This document shows, piece after piece, positions 1-6,462 of a stretch of DNA of 12,617 nucleotides; the stretch's first letter is position 1; each line of letters starts with the position of its first letter. The stretch covers positions 1 through 12,617 of the forward strand of contig JALVIU010000189.1 in NCBI GenBank assembly GCA_027028665.1, in the 5' to 3' direction. The DNA comes from Candidatus Atribacteria bacterium. Its GTDB lineage: Bacteria > Atribacterota > JALVIU01. Under the pieces are notes generated by a model. It was given only the letters and a program-made list of their open reading frames with translations. It was not told the origin of the DNA and made no database searches. Made by a program: the position numbers and the translations under genes.

Positions 1-21
1 AATTAACTTAGGAGGTGTTTT

Positions 22-1110
22 ATGAAAAAGCTTTTCATTTTTACTCTAGTATTGATATTCGTGGTTTCACTTTTTGGCATGGCTTACGCAAAGGACAAAC
101 CCCTTAGAGTAATCCTCCTTATAAATGGAACATTGGGGGATAAATCCTTTTTTGATTCTGCTGCACGTGGTGTAAAGAGGGCAGAAAAAGAATTGGGTAT
201 TGAAGCAAAGATTGTAGAGCTTGGTTATGATCCGTCTACATTTAAGCCAGGACTTGAAGATGCTGCAGATTCTGATTATGATATTGTCATCTGCGGTACA
301 TGGCAGATGCAGGAGGCATTACAGGAGATAGCACCTGAATATCCTGATAAGAAGTTTATTATATTTGACACATCAGTGGATTATAAACAGGGCGATCTTG
401 ATAATGTTTACTCCATACTTTATAAGCAAAATGAAGGCTCTTTCCTGGCAGGTGCACTTGCTGCTATGGTAACAACATCAAAGGAACTCCCTGATACGAA
501 TCCACAAAAGCTTATAGGGTTCTTGGGGGGTATGGATATCCCTGTAATTAATGACTTTTTGGTAGGATATATTGAAGGTGCAAGATATATAGATAAGGAT
601 ATGAAGGTACTTATCTCTTATGCAGGTAGTTTTTCCGATCCCGCAAAGGGAAAAGAGCTTGTACTTGCACAGTATAGACAGGGTGCAGATATCTCCTTTA
701 ATGTTGCAGGAGAAACAGGCCTTGGCCTCTTGGATGCGGCAAAAGAGGCAAAGAAGTATGCGATAGGGGTAGACTCTGATCAGGCAATGCTATTTAAGGA
801 TTCTGATCCAGAGAAAGCACGAAGAACTCTTACGTCAATGCTTAAGAGGGTAGATAATTCTTTGTATAGGGCGCTTTATTACCATCTGCAGGGTAAACTT
901 CCCTATGGTAAGGCAGAAGCATTAGGACTTGCCGAACAAGCAGTAGGTCTTGCAAAGAACGAGTTTTATAGAAAGTATGTACCAAAGGATATTCAAGCAC
1001 AGATTGCTTTATTAGAAGAAAAGATTATTTCTGGCAAGATAAAGGTAGATACCGCATTTGGCATGGGGCAGAAGGAGCTTAGCAAGCTAAGAAATAGCGT
1101 AAAACCATAA
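22..1110 (+). CDS. BMP/PnrA-family ABC transporter substrate-binding protein
   Basis: Periplasmic receptor that binds a small molecule, in this family usually a nucleoside, and hands it to the permeases encoded just downstream. Residues 1-23 form a Sec signal peptide (Lys-Lys, hydrophobic core, AYA cleavage site). No lipobox cysteine follows, so the mature protein should be soluble rather than a lipoprotein. The rest is one periplasmic-binding fold of normal family length (362 aa). Family landmarks are NGTLGDKSFFDSA (35-47), GVDSDQ (249-254) and TSMLKRVD (271-278); in PnrA-type proteins equivalents of the last two help hold the ribose. The first motif is usually GDKSFN, so Phe44 replaces a common Asn in the ligand pocket and the base recognised may differ. 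The ATG follows a strong AGGAGGTG 4 bp upstream. Family assignment is firm; the ligand is inferred. Confidence 0.93.
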   Translation: MKKLFIFTLVLIFVVSLFGMAYAKDKPLRVILLINGTLGDKSFFDSAARGVKRAEKELGIEAKIVELGYDPSTFKPGLEDAADSDYDIVICGTWQMQEALQEIAPEYPDKKFIIFDTSVDYKQGDLDNVYSILYKQNEGSFLAGALAAMVTTSKELPDTNPQKLIGFLGGMDIPVINDFLVGYIEGARYIDKDMKVLISYAGSFSDPAKGKELVLAQYRQGADISFNVAGETGLGLLDAAKEAKKYAIGVDSDQAMLFKDSDPEKARRTLTSMLKRVDNSLYRALYYHLQGKLPYGKAEALGLAEQAVGLAKNEFYRKYVPKDIQAQIALLEEKIISGKIKVDTAFGMGQKELSKLRNSVKP

Positions 1111-1127
1111 TTGATATATTCTACGGA

Positions 1128-1156
1128 ATAAGGGGCCTTTGGGCCCCTTATCTTTT
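1128..1156 (+). terminator. Intrinsic terminator or attenuator between binding protein and ATPase genes
   Basis: A perfect 10-bp stem (ATAAGGGGCC paired with GGCCCCTTAT) closes a 4-base loop TTTG and is followed by CTTTT. This is a standard Rho-independent layout. The downstream gene starts 13 bp later without a recognisable promoter, so I infer partial readthrough: an attenuator that leaves more mRNA for the binding protein than for the membrane complex. It could also protect the 3' end of a processed binding-protein mRNA. Confidence 0.8.
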
Positions 1157-1168
1157 AGGAGGTTATTT

Positions 1169-2725
1169 ATGGAAACTCCCATACTCGAAATGAGAGATAT
1201 TGTAAAAATTTATCCAAATGGTGTGATGGCCAACAAGGGTGTAAATTTCAAAGTAATGCCTGGTGAAATTCATGCCCTTTTAGGTGAAAATGGTGCAGGC
1301 AAGACAACACTTATGAATATCTTATTTGGACTTCAAGCTCCTACATCTGGAGAGATATTCTATAAAGGAAAGAAGGTAAAGATTGCAAGTCCTCATGATG
1401 CAATAAGGCTGGGAATAGGTATGGTGCACCAGCACTTTATGCTTGTTCCATCCCTTACAGTTGCTGAAAATATAGTTTTGGGGATGGAACCTAAAAGGGG
1501 AGTATTTTTCTCTAAAGAAGATGCATATAGAATAACAAAAGAGATAGGAGAAAAGTATGGGCTTGAAGTGCCACCAAAAGAAAGGGTTCAGGATCTTCCA
1601 GTAGGAATAAGACAGAGAATAGAGATCCTTAAGACCCTTCTTAGGGGTGCAGAACTATTGGTATTAGATGAGCCTACTGCTGTACTTACTCCTCAAGAGA
1701 CAGAGGAGCTCTTTGATGCCTTGAAGAAGCTTGTTTCTCAGGGAAAGACTATTATTTTTATTACACATAAATTGCGAGAAGTAAAGGAGATAGGTGATAG
1801 GATAACTGTACTTAGGAATGGAAAAAATGCAGGAGAGGCCCTGGTAAAGGATGTGACAGAGGAAGATATGTCTCGTATGATGGTGGGGAGAGATGTAGAG
1901 CTTATAATTCACAAAACCCCTTCGAAACCTGGAGAAGTTATTCTTCATGTAGAGAATATAGAATACACCCCTCCTGGACATAATAAGCTATTAAAAGGTA
2001 TATCTTTTTCGGTAAGGGAAGGGGAGATTCTAGGAATCGCAGGTGTAGAAGGAAATGGACAGAGAGAGCTTATAGAAATTTTGACAGGGCTTAGGGAAGG
2101 AGACAGTGGAAGTGTAAAAGTGAGAGGAAAGGAGCTCTTTGGTGCAACGCCGAGAGAGATAAGACTTGCATCTGTTGCCCATATTCCTGAAGATAGAATG
2201 GCAAGAGGGGTTGCGGCCCTTGCGAGTATAGAAGAAAATCTTGTTGTAGATAGATATTTTCTACCACCATTTTCAAAAGGAAAGTTTTCCATCGATGTAA
2301 AGAAGATTCATGAGAATGGTGAAAAATTGGTAAAAGAATTCGGCATTAAGGCTAAAAGTTCTGTAGTCCCTGTAGAAATGCTTTCAGGTGGTAATATACA
2401 AAAAGTAGTTGTAGCGAGGGAGTTTACATCGAATGCAAAGCTTATAATAGCTAATCAGCCTACCCGTGGAATAGATGTAGGTGCTACAGAATTTATAAGG
2501 AATAGACTTGTTGATGAAAGAGATAGGGGAGCTGCTGTGCTTTTGGTTTCTGCAGATCTGATGGAGGTAATGCAACTTTCAGATAGGCTGATAGTAATGT
2601 ATGAAGGTGAAATAGTAGGTTATTTTGATAGTCTTGATGGATTAACGGAACAGGAATTGGGTAAATATATGTTGGGCATAAAAAAGGATGCGCCGGAGAA
2701 GATTAAGGAGGCAGTGGTATCATGA
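1169..2725 (+). CDS. Nucleoside-type ABC transporter, double ATP-binding protein
   Basis: Cytoplasmic ATPase with two fused nucleotide-binding domains that powers the BMP-type importer; 518 aa, normal for the YufO/RbsA-like group. Domain 1 has Walker A GENGAGKT (39-46), signature LPVGIRQ (143-149) and Walker B ending in D167-E168. Domain 2 has the degenerate P-loop of this group, GVEGNGQ (292-298), a good signature LSGGN (405-409), and NQPTRG where DEPT would stand (N429, Q430). Its own hydrolytic site is therefore probably inactive; this degeneration is usual in the group. I chose ATG 1169, which lies 5 bp after AGGAGGT. A longer in-frame reading from 1139 would start inside the terminator hairpin and has no ribosome-binding site. 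The stop overlaps the next start (ATGA). Confidence 0.94.
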   Translation: METPILEMRDIVKIYPNGVMANKGVNFKVMPGEIHALLGENGAGKTTLMNILFGLQAPTSGEIFYKGKKVKIASPHDAIRLGIGMVHQHFMLVPSLTVAENIVLGMEPKRGVFFSKEDAYRITKEIGEKYGLEVPPKERVQDLPVGIRQRIEILKTLLRGAELLVLDEPTAVLTPQETEELFDALKKLVSQGKTIIFITHKLREVKEIGDRITVLRNGKNAGEALVKDVTEEDMSRMMVGRDVELIIHKTPSKPGEVILHVENIEYTPPGHNKLLKGISFSVREGEILGIAGVEGNGQRELIEILTGLREGDSGSVKVRGKELFGATPREIRLASVAHIPEDRMARGVAALASIEENLVVDRYFLPPFSKGKFSIDVKKIHENGEKLVKEFGIKAKSSVVPVEMLSGGNIQKVVVAREFTSNAKLIIANQPTRGIDVGATEFIRNRLVDERDRGAAVLLVSADLMEVMQLSDRLIVMYEGEIVGYFDSLDGLTEQELGKYMLGIKKDAPEKIKEAVVS

Positions 2726-3783
2726 AAAAAACATCTTCCTTCGAGTTCATAAGAATTTTAGTAGCCATTGGAATCTCTTTAATATTGGGATTCTTGCTTA
2801 CTCTTTTATTGAGTAAAGATCCTATACATGCTTATAAATATTTTTTGTATGGACCTTTATCCAAAACACGAAGAATTATAGAATTTATAAATAATTCTGT
2901 GCCTCTTATATTTACAGGTCTTGCTGTATCCATTGTCTTTAAAGCAGAGCAATTTAATATAGGGGCAGAAGGTCAACTTTTTATAGGAGCTGTAGCGGGA
3001 ACGGCAGTTGCGATACTTTTTCCTCATATTCAAATTCTCCATATCATTCTTGTTTTTATAGCCGCTATGATCGCAGGTATGTTATGGGCAGCTGTACCTG
3101 GGATTTTAAAATCTAAGTTAAATGCAAGTGAACTGGTATCATCTCTTATGATGAATTATGTAGCCTTCTATCTGGGGCTATATTTTGTTAATTATTATTT
3201 AAGAGATAAAAATGCAGGTTTTTTAGTGTCCTATAAGTTTCCTAAAACTGCGTGGTTGCCATATTTGTATCGAAGGTATCATTTTCATTATGGAATAATT
3301 GTTGCCCTGGTGTTTGTAGTTTTGGTATGGTATCTCTTATATAGGACAAAAATAGGGTATGAAATAAGAATGATAGGTTATAATTTGAAGTTTTCAGAAG
3401 CAGGTGGTATAAATGTCCCTAATACTATATTCTCTGCTCAAGTGATAAGTGGAGCTGTTGCAGGAATTGCAGGTGCTATTGAAGTTACAGGATTATATCA
3501 TAGGTTCCTATGGCAAAATCTCCCTGGATACGGTTTTGATGGAATAATTGTTGCCCTTCTTGCGAGAAATAACCCTATTGGTGTTCCTTTTGCAGCTTTG
3601 TTTTTGGGTTATCTACGTACAGGTGCAAGGATTATGGAAAGGCAATCTGATATGTCTGCTGAGATGGTAACGGTACTTCAGGCCTTTGTAATTCTTCTGG
3701 TAACTGCCCAGGCCTTCCTCTCTACCTGGAAGCAAAGGATGATTGAGAAGGCATCAAGGAAAGAGGAGGAAGAAAATGAATGA
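2722..3783 (+). CDS. ABC transporter permease 1 (BPD_transp_2, nucleoside type)
   Basis: Inner-membrane permease of 353 aa, one half of the channel of the BMP-type importer. It is strongly hydrophobic, with a first membrane segment at about residues 9-30, several more segments after it, and a charged C-terminal tail rich in Lys and Glu. The cytoplasmic coupling region around residues 217-235 (MIGYNLKFSEAGGINV and what follows) is the counterpart of the G-x-N-xx-A-A-x-x-x-GI region in sugar and nucleoside permeases that contacts the ATPase. The start overlaps the ATPase stop by 4 bp, and the end overlaps the second permease by 8 bp, so the three genes are translationally coupled. This is the longer of the two permeases, as is usual for these pairs. 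Confidence 0.92.
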   Translation: MKKTSSFEFIRILVAIGISLILGFLLTLLLSKDPIHAYKYFLYGPLSKTRRIIEFINNSVPLIFTGLAVSIVFKAEQFNIGAEGQLFIGAVAGTAVAILFPHIQILHIILVFIAAMIAGMLWAAVPGILKSKLNASELVSSLMMNYVAFYLGLYFVNYYLRDKNAGFLVSYKFPKTAWLPYLYRRYHFHYGIIVALVFVVLVWYLLYRTKIGYEIRMIGYNLKFSEAGGINVPNTIFSAQVISGAVAGIAGAIEVTGLYHRFLWQNLPGYGFDGIIVALLARNNPIGVPFAALFLGYLRTGARIMERQSDMSAEMVTVLQAFVILLVTAQAFLSTWKQRMIEKASRKEEEENE

Positions 3784-4711
3784 GATATTAAAAGGTATAC
3801 TAACACCTGCTTTCGTATATTCTATTATAAGGGTAACTACTCCTATCCTTTTTGCAGCACTTGGTGCACTTATTACAGATCTTGCAGGGGTAATTAATAT
3901 TGCGTTAGAGGGTATAATGCTTACAGCTGCCTTTTTCGGAGTACTTGTAAGCGCCTTTACGCAGAATATGTGGTTAGGACTTTTGGCAGGTGTATTAAGT
4001 GGTGTGGGCATTGCCCTTATATTAGGTTATTTCTCCCTCAATCTTAAAACAGATCTTATTCTTGCAGGTATTGCAATAAATCTCCTCGCTTCAGGAGGAA
4101 CTATATTCTTGCTTTATATATTTGCAGGGGATAAAGGGACATCAAGTTCTTTAAAAAGTCTTGTACTCCCCAATATTAATATTCCTATCTTAAAGGATAT
4201 ACCTATACTTGGCCCCATGTTTAGTGGTCATCATATCCTTACATATATAGCTATAATTTCTGTAGTAATTGTGCACTATTTCCTATATCATACCCCTTTA
4301 GGATTAAGATTAAGGGCAGTGGGTGAGAATCCAGATGCCGCAGATTCTGTAGGTATCTCAGTTATAAAAATCAAATATATAGCCCTTATGTTAAGTGGTA
4401 TATTTGCAGGGCTTGGTGGTGTGCATCTCTCTATGGGATATGTTTCATGGTTTGCCCGTGACATGACATCAGGACGTGGATTTATTGCGCTTGCTGCAGA
4501 AACTTTAGGAGGAAGAACAGCTATCGGCACCACTCTTGGTTCTCTGGTTTTTGGTGCCGCAGATGCCCTATCTTATTCTCTTCAAGCATTTAGAATGCCT
4601 TCTGAGTTTGCACAAAGTTTCCCCTTCATTATAACTATACTTGCCCTTGGATTTTATGCGCAACAGCAGATATCAAGGGCAAAGAAAAGAAAAGCTGCAA
4701 GTAGGAGGTAG
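3776..4711 (+). CDS. ABC transporter permease 2 (BPD_transp_2, nucleoside type)
   Basis: Second channel subunit of the same importer; 311 aa with about eight to ten hydrophobic segments. The coupling motif RAVGENPDAADSVGI (180-194) is the classic ATPase-contact loop of this family. It is followed by the glycine-rich helix ALMLSGIFAGLGGVHLS, also typical. I chose ATG 3776, which has GAGGAGG 5-6 bp upstream inside the end of permease 1. A longer in-frame reading from 3743 would add only a basic, unhydrophobic stretch that reflects the neighbour's frame. The Lys/Arg-rich C-terminus fits a cytoplasmic tail. Confidence 0.92.
   Translation: MNEILKGILTPAFVYSIIRVTTPILFAALGALITDLAGVINIALEGIMLTAAFFGVLVSAFTQNMWLGLLAGVLSGVGIALILGYFSLNLKTDLILAGIAINLLASGGTIFLLYIFAGDKGTSSSLKSLVLPNINIPILKDIPILGPMFSGHHILTYIAIISVVIVHYFLYHTPLGLRLRAVGENPDAADSVGISVIKIKYIALMLSGIFAGLGGVHLSMGYVSWFARDMTSGRGFIALAAETLGGRTAIGTTLGSLVFGAADALSYSLQAFRMPSEFAQSFPFIITILALGFYAQQQISRAKKRKAASRR
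4702..4709 (+). promoter_or_regulatory. Shine-Dalgarno that fixes a TTG start
   Basis: TAGGAGGT lies in the last codons of permease 2, with GGAGG ending 5 bp before TTG 4714. No ATG or GTG stands at a usable distance, so this site supports the TTG start of the AIR-synthase-like gene and ties its translation to that of the permease. Confidence 0.75.
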
Positions 4712-4713
4712 TA

Positions 4714-5469
4714 TTGAACTTTTTGAAGATAGATAAGATAAGAGATCTTTCCCTTATAGATCTGGAAGATAAGTATATAGTAATAGCTGTGGATTCTTTT
4801 GGTGGTATAGGGCCTAAGGTAAATGATGTGGTAAAGCTTTCAATAAGAGAATGGGCAATTGCCTTATTACGTGTTCCTCTTATGGAGGTTATAGCATCAG
4901 GCGCCTATCCTTTTCTTGTGATAGATGCCCTTGGTGTAGAGTATGAACCTACAGGAAGACAGGTTGTAGAGGTGCTTAAGAGTGAACTTTCCAGATTAGG
5001 TTATTTAAATATACATATAAATGGGAGTACAGAGGATAATATCCCTGTAAGCTCTTCCGCTGCAGGAATTGTGGTACTTGGTCTTGCAGAGAAAGATCGA
5101 TTTTATCCAGGAACCACTTTAAATGGAGATGAATTATTTTTGGTAGGTGTGCCAAAGTCAGGACCTAATGAAAATATAAATCTAAGAGATGACCCAGAAA
5201 TACCAGATATATTAGATCTTATTTCACTTAGAAAGATAGATGGAATACATGATATATTACCTGTGGGTTCCCATGGAATTCTATATGAAGCCTTACAGAT
5301 GGCGGATACTGCTAAGCTTTCCTTGTCGCTTGCTTTTGATATACAGATAGATATTAAAAAGAGCGCAGGACCATCTACTTGTTTTCTATTATCCTCTCTT
5401 CTTCCCAAAGAAGAAATAGAAAGATATGTAACCGCACCTGTCTTCCAGTTGGGTAAATTTATAAATTAG
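4714..5469 (+). CDS. AIR synthase (PurM)-superfamily protein, possible alpha-ribazole kinase
   Basis: Cytoplasmic ATP-binding protein of the PurM/ThiL/SelD/HypE superfamily. The N-terminal half has the metal/ATP-binding pattern DSFGGIG (27-33) and the superfamily's glycine/acid stretch NGSTEDN (103-109). The C-terminal half has the AIRS_C-like strand GDELFLVGVPKSGP. The DS-GGIG-K and GSTEDN style resembles AIRS-like alpha-ribazole kinases (CblS) of cobamide salvage more than ThiL. HypE is unlikely because its C-terminal Cys tail is absent. At 251 aa it is clearly shorter than PurM or ThiL (about 325-345 aa). It begins with TTG 2 bp after permease 2, so it very likely acts on what that importer brings in. 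Superfamily is firm; substrate is a hypothesis. Confidence 0.72.
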   Translation: MNFLKIDKIRDLSLIDLEDKYIVIAVDSFGGIGPKVNDVVKLSIREWAIALLRVPLMEVIASGAYPFLVIDALGVEYEPTGRQVVEVLKSELSRLGYLNIHINGSTEDNIPVSSSAAGIVVLGLAEKDRFYPGTTLNGDELFLVGVPKSGPNENINLRDDPEIPDILDLISLRKIDGIHDILPVGSHGILYEALQMADTAKLSLSLAFDIQIDIKKSAGPSTCFLLSSLLPKEEIERYVTAPVFQLGKFIN

Positions 5470-5482
5470 AGGTAAGTAATTT

Positions 5483-6361
5483 ATGAGTGATATAAAGATG
5501 GATAAGGAACTTTATCAGAAACTTTTAAGATTTCAGAAGCAGGAAATTACTGAATATATAGTATATAGGGAATTATCAAAGTCTGCTACTTCAAAAAATA
5601 AAGAGGTACTAAATAAGATATCCAATGATGAGAAGAGACATTATAATGAATGGAAAAAGTATACAAAAAAAGATGTAGAACCTGATAAATTTAAAGTGTT
5701 TTTCTACCTTACAGTATCCAAGATATTTGGGATTACATTTGCTGTAAAAATGATGGAGAATTTAGAGAAAGGTGCTGAGGAGGCATATAGCTATATAGTA
5801 GACAAAATAGAACCTGCAGATTCTATTTTAAAAGATGAAATAGAACATGAAAGACTCCTTATTAATATGATAAATGAGGAGCGAATAAACTATATTGGCT
5901 CTATGGTTCTTGGTCTAAATGATGCTCTGGTGGAGCTTACAGGTGCTCTTTCAGGCCTTACCTTTGCTTTGCAAAATACCAGTACAGTAGGTATTGCAGG
6001 ACTTATAACAGGAATTGCTGCATCTTTGTCTATGGCAGCATCAGAGTATCTGTCTCAGAAATCTGAAGGAGGTAACACAAGCCCTTTAAAGGCATCTATA
6101 TATACAGGTATCGCATATATATTTACTGTACTTTTTCTCGTCTTTCCGTATTTTGTTTTTTCCCATTATATGATTGCCCTATTATTTACTCTTATCAATG
6201 CCTTTATAGTTATTTTTTTGTTTTCCTTTTTTGTCTCAGTGGTAAAGGATTTAAGGTTTAAATCTATATTTATTGAGATGTTTCTTATAAGTTTTGGTGT
6301 ATCGTTTTTGTCTTTTGGCATAGGGATTCTGGTAAGAAAGGTATTTCATATAGAAATATAA
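5483..6361 (+). CDS. Ferritin-like domain fused to VIT1/CCC1-family metal transporter
   Basis: Membrane protein of 292 aa, likely moving Fe2+ or Mn2+ out of the cytosol. Residues 8-130 form a four-helix rubrerythrin/ferritin-like domain with two ExxH metal motifs (E50-H53 and E119-H122) plus E21 or E24 and E95 or E99 as further candidate ligands. Residues 136-292 are a VIT1-type membrane domain. It opens with GLNDALVELTGALSG (144-158), continues with SMAASEYLSQKSE (183-195), and then has three hydrophobic segments. The order and motifs match MbfA-type proteins, in which the di-iron domain is thought to feed or gate the transporter. It sits 13 bp after the AIRS-like gene with AGAGGT 9 bp before its ATG, so it is probably cotranscribed, although the functional tie is unclear. 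Confidence 0.88.
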   Translation: MSDIKMDKELYQKLLRFQKQEITEYIVYRELSKSATSKNKEVLNKISNDEKRHYNEWKKYTKKDVEPDKFKVFFYLTVSKIFGITFAVKMMENLEKGAEEAYSYIVDKIEPADSILKDEIEHERLLINMINEERINYIGSMVLGLNDALVELTGALSGLTFALQNTSTVGIAGLITGIAASLSMAASEYLSQKSEGGNTSPLKASIYTGIAYIFTVLFLVFPYFVFSHYMIALLFTLINAFIVIFLFSFFVSVVKDLRFKSIFIEMFLISFGVSFLSFGIGILVRKVFHIEI

Positions 6362-6379
6362 AATATTATTTTATTTTTT
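6359..6379 (+). terminator. Weak AT-only hairpin with T-run
   Basis: TAAAA and TTTTA can pair across 5 bases, directly followed by six T. It sits at the stop codon of the VIT1 gene, where the upstream transcription unit should end. The stem has no G-C pair, so termination here is a weak proposal only. Confidence 0.25.
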
Positions 6380-6408
6380 AGACATAACCTTTATTTATAT
6401 GCTATAAT
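6379..6408 (+). promoter_or_regulatory. Sigma-70-type promoter for the kinase/V-ATPase unit
   Basis: TAGACA (6379-6384, five of six bases of the -35 consensus) is 18 bp from a perfect TATAAT (6403-6408). The -10 is preceded by TG at 6400-6401, giving an extended -10. It lies in the only sizeable intergenic gap and points at the kinase gene about 55 bp downstream. In AT-rich DNA such matches can occur by chance, but the combined elements and the position make it likely. Confidence 0.68.
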
Positions 6409-6426
6409 ATACTATGATATATTATA
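6403..6426. repeat. Inverted repeat over the -10, possible operator
   Basis: TATAATATA (6403-6411) and TATATTATA (6418-6426) are perfect reverse complements separated by six bases. The left arm contains the -10 and the right arm covers the expected transcription start, so a dimeric regulator bound here would block initiation. All arm bases are A or T, so chance is a real alternative. Confidence 0.4.
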
Positions 6427-6462
6427 CCTTAAGTATTTGTAATAGAAGACTAGAGGAATATG

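Noticed and set aside
1139-1168. Ten-residue N-terminal extension of the ATPase from an in-frame start at 1139
   Set aside because: It starts inside the terminator hairpin and has no ribosome-binding site; ATG 1169 has AGGAGGT at good spacing.
1664-2292. Overlapping minus-strand open frames opposite the ATPase gene
   Set aside because: They are shadows of a conserved ABC ATPase and show no domain or start signal of their own.
2441-2464. NQPT in place of DEPT in the second ATPase domain, as a possible inactivating mutation
   Set aside because: Loss of the catalytic residues in domain 2 is the normal state in this double-domain importer group, so it is not a defect.
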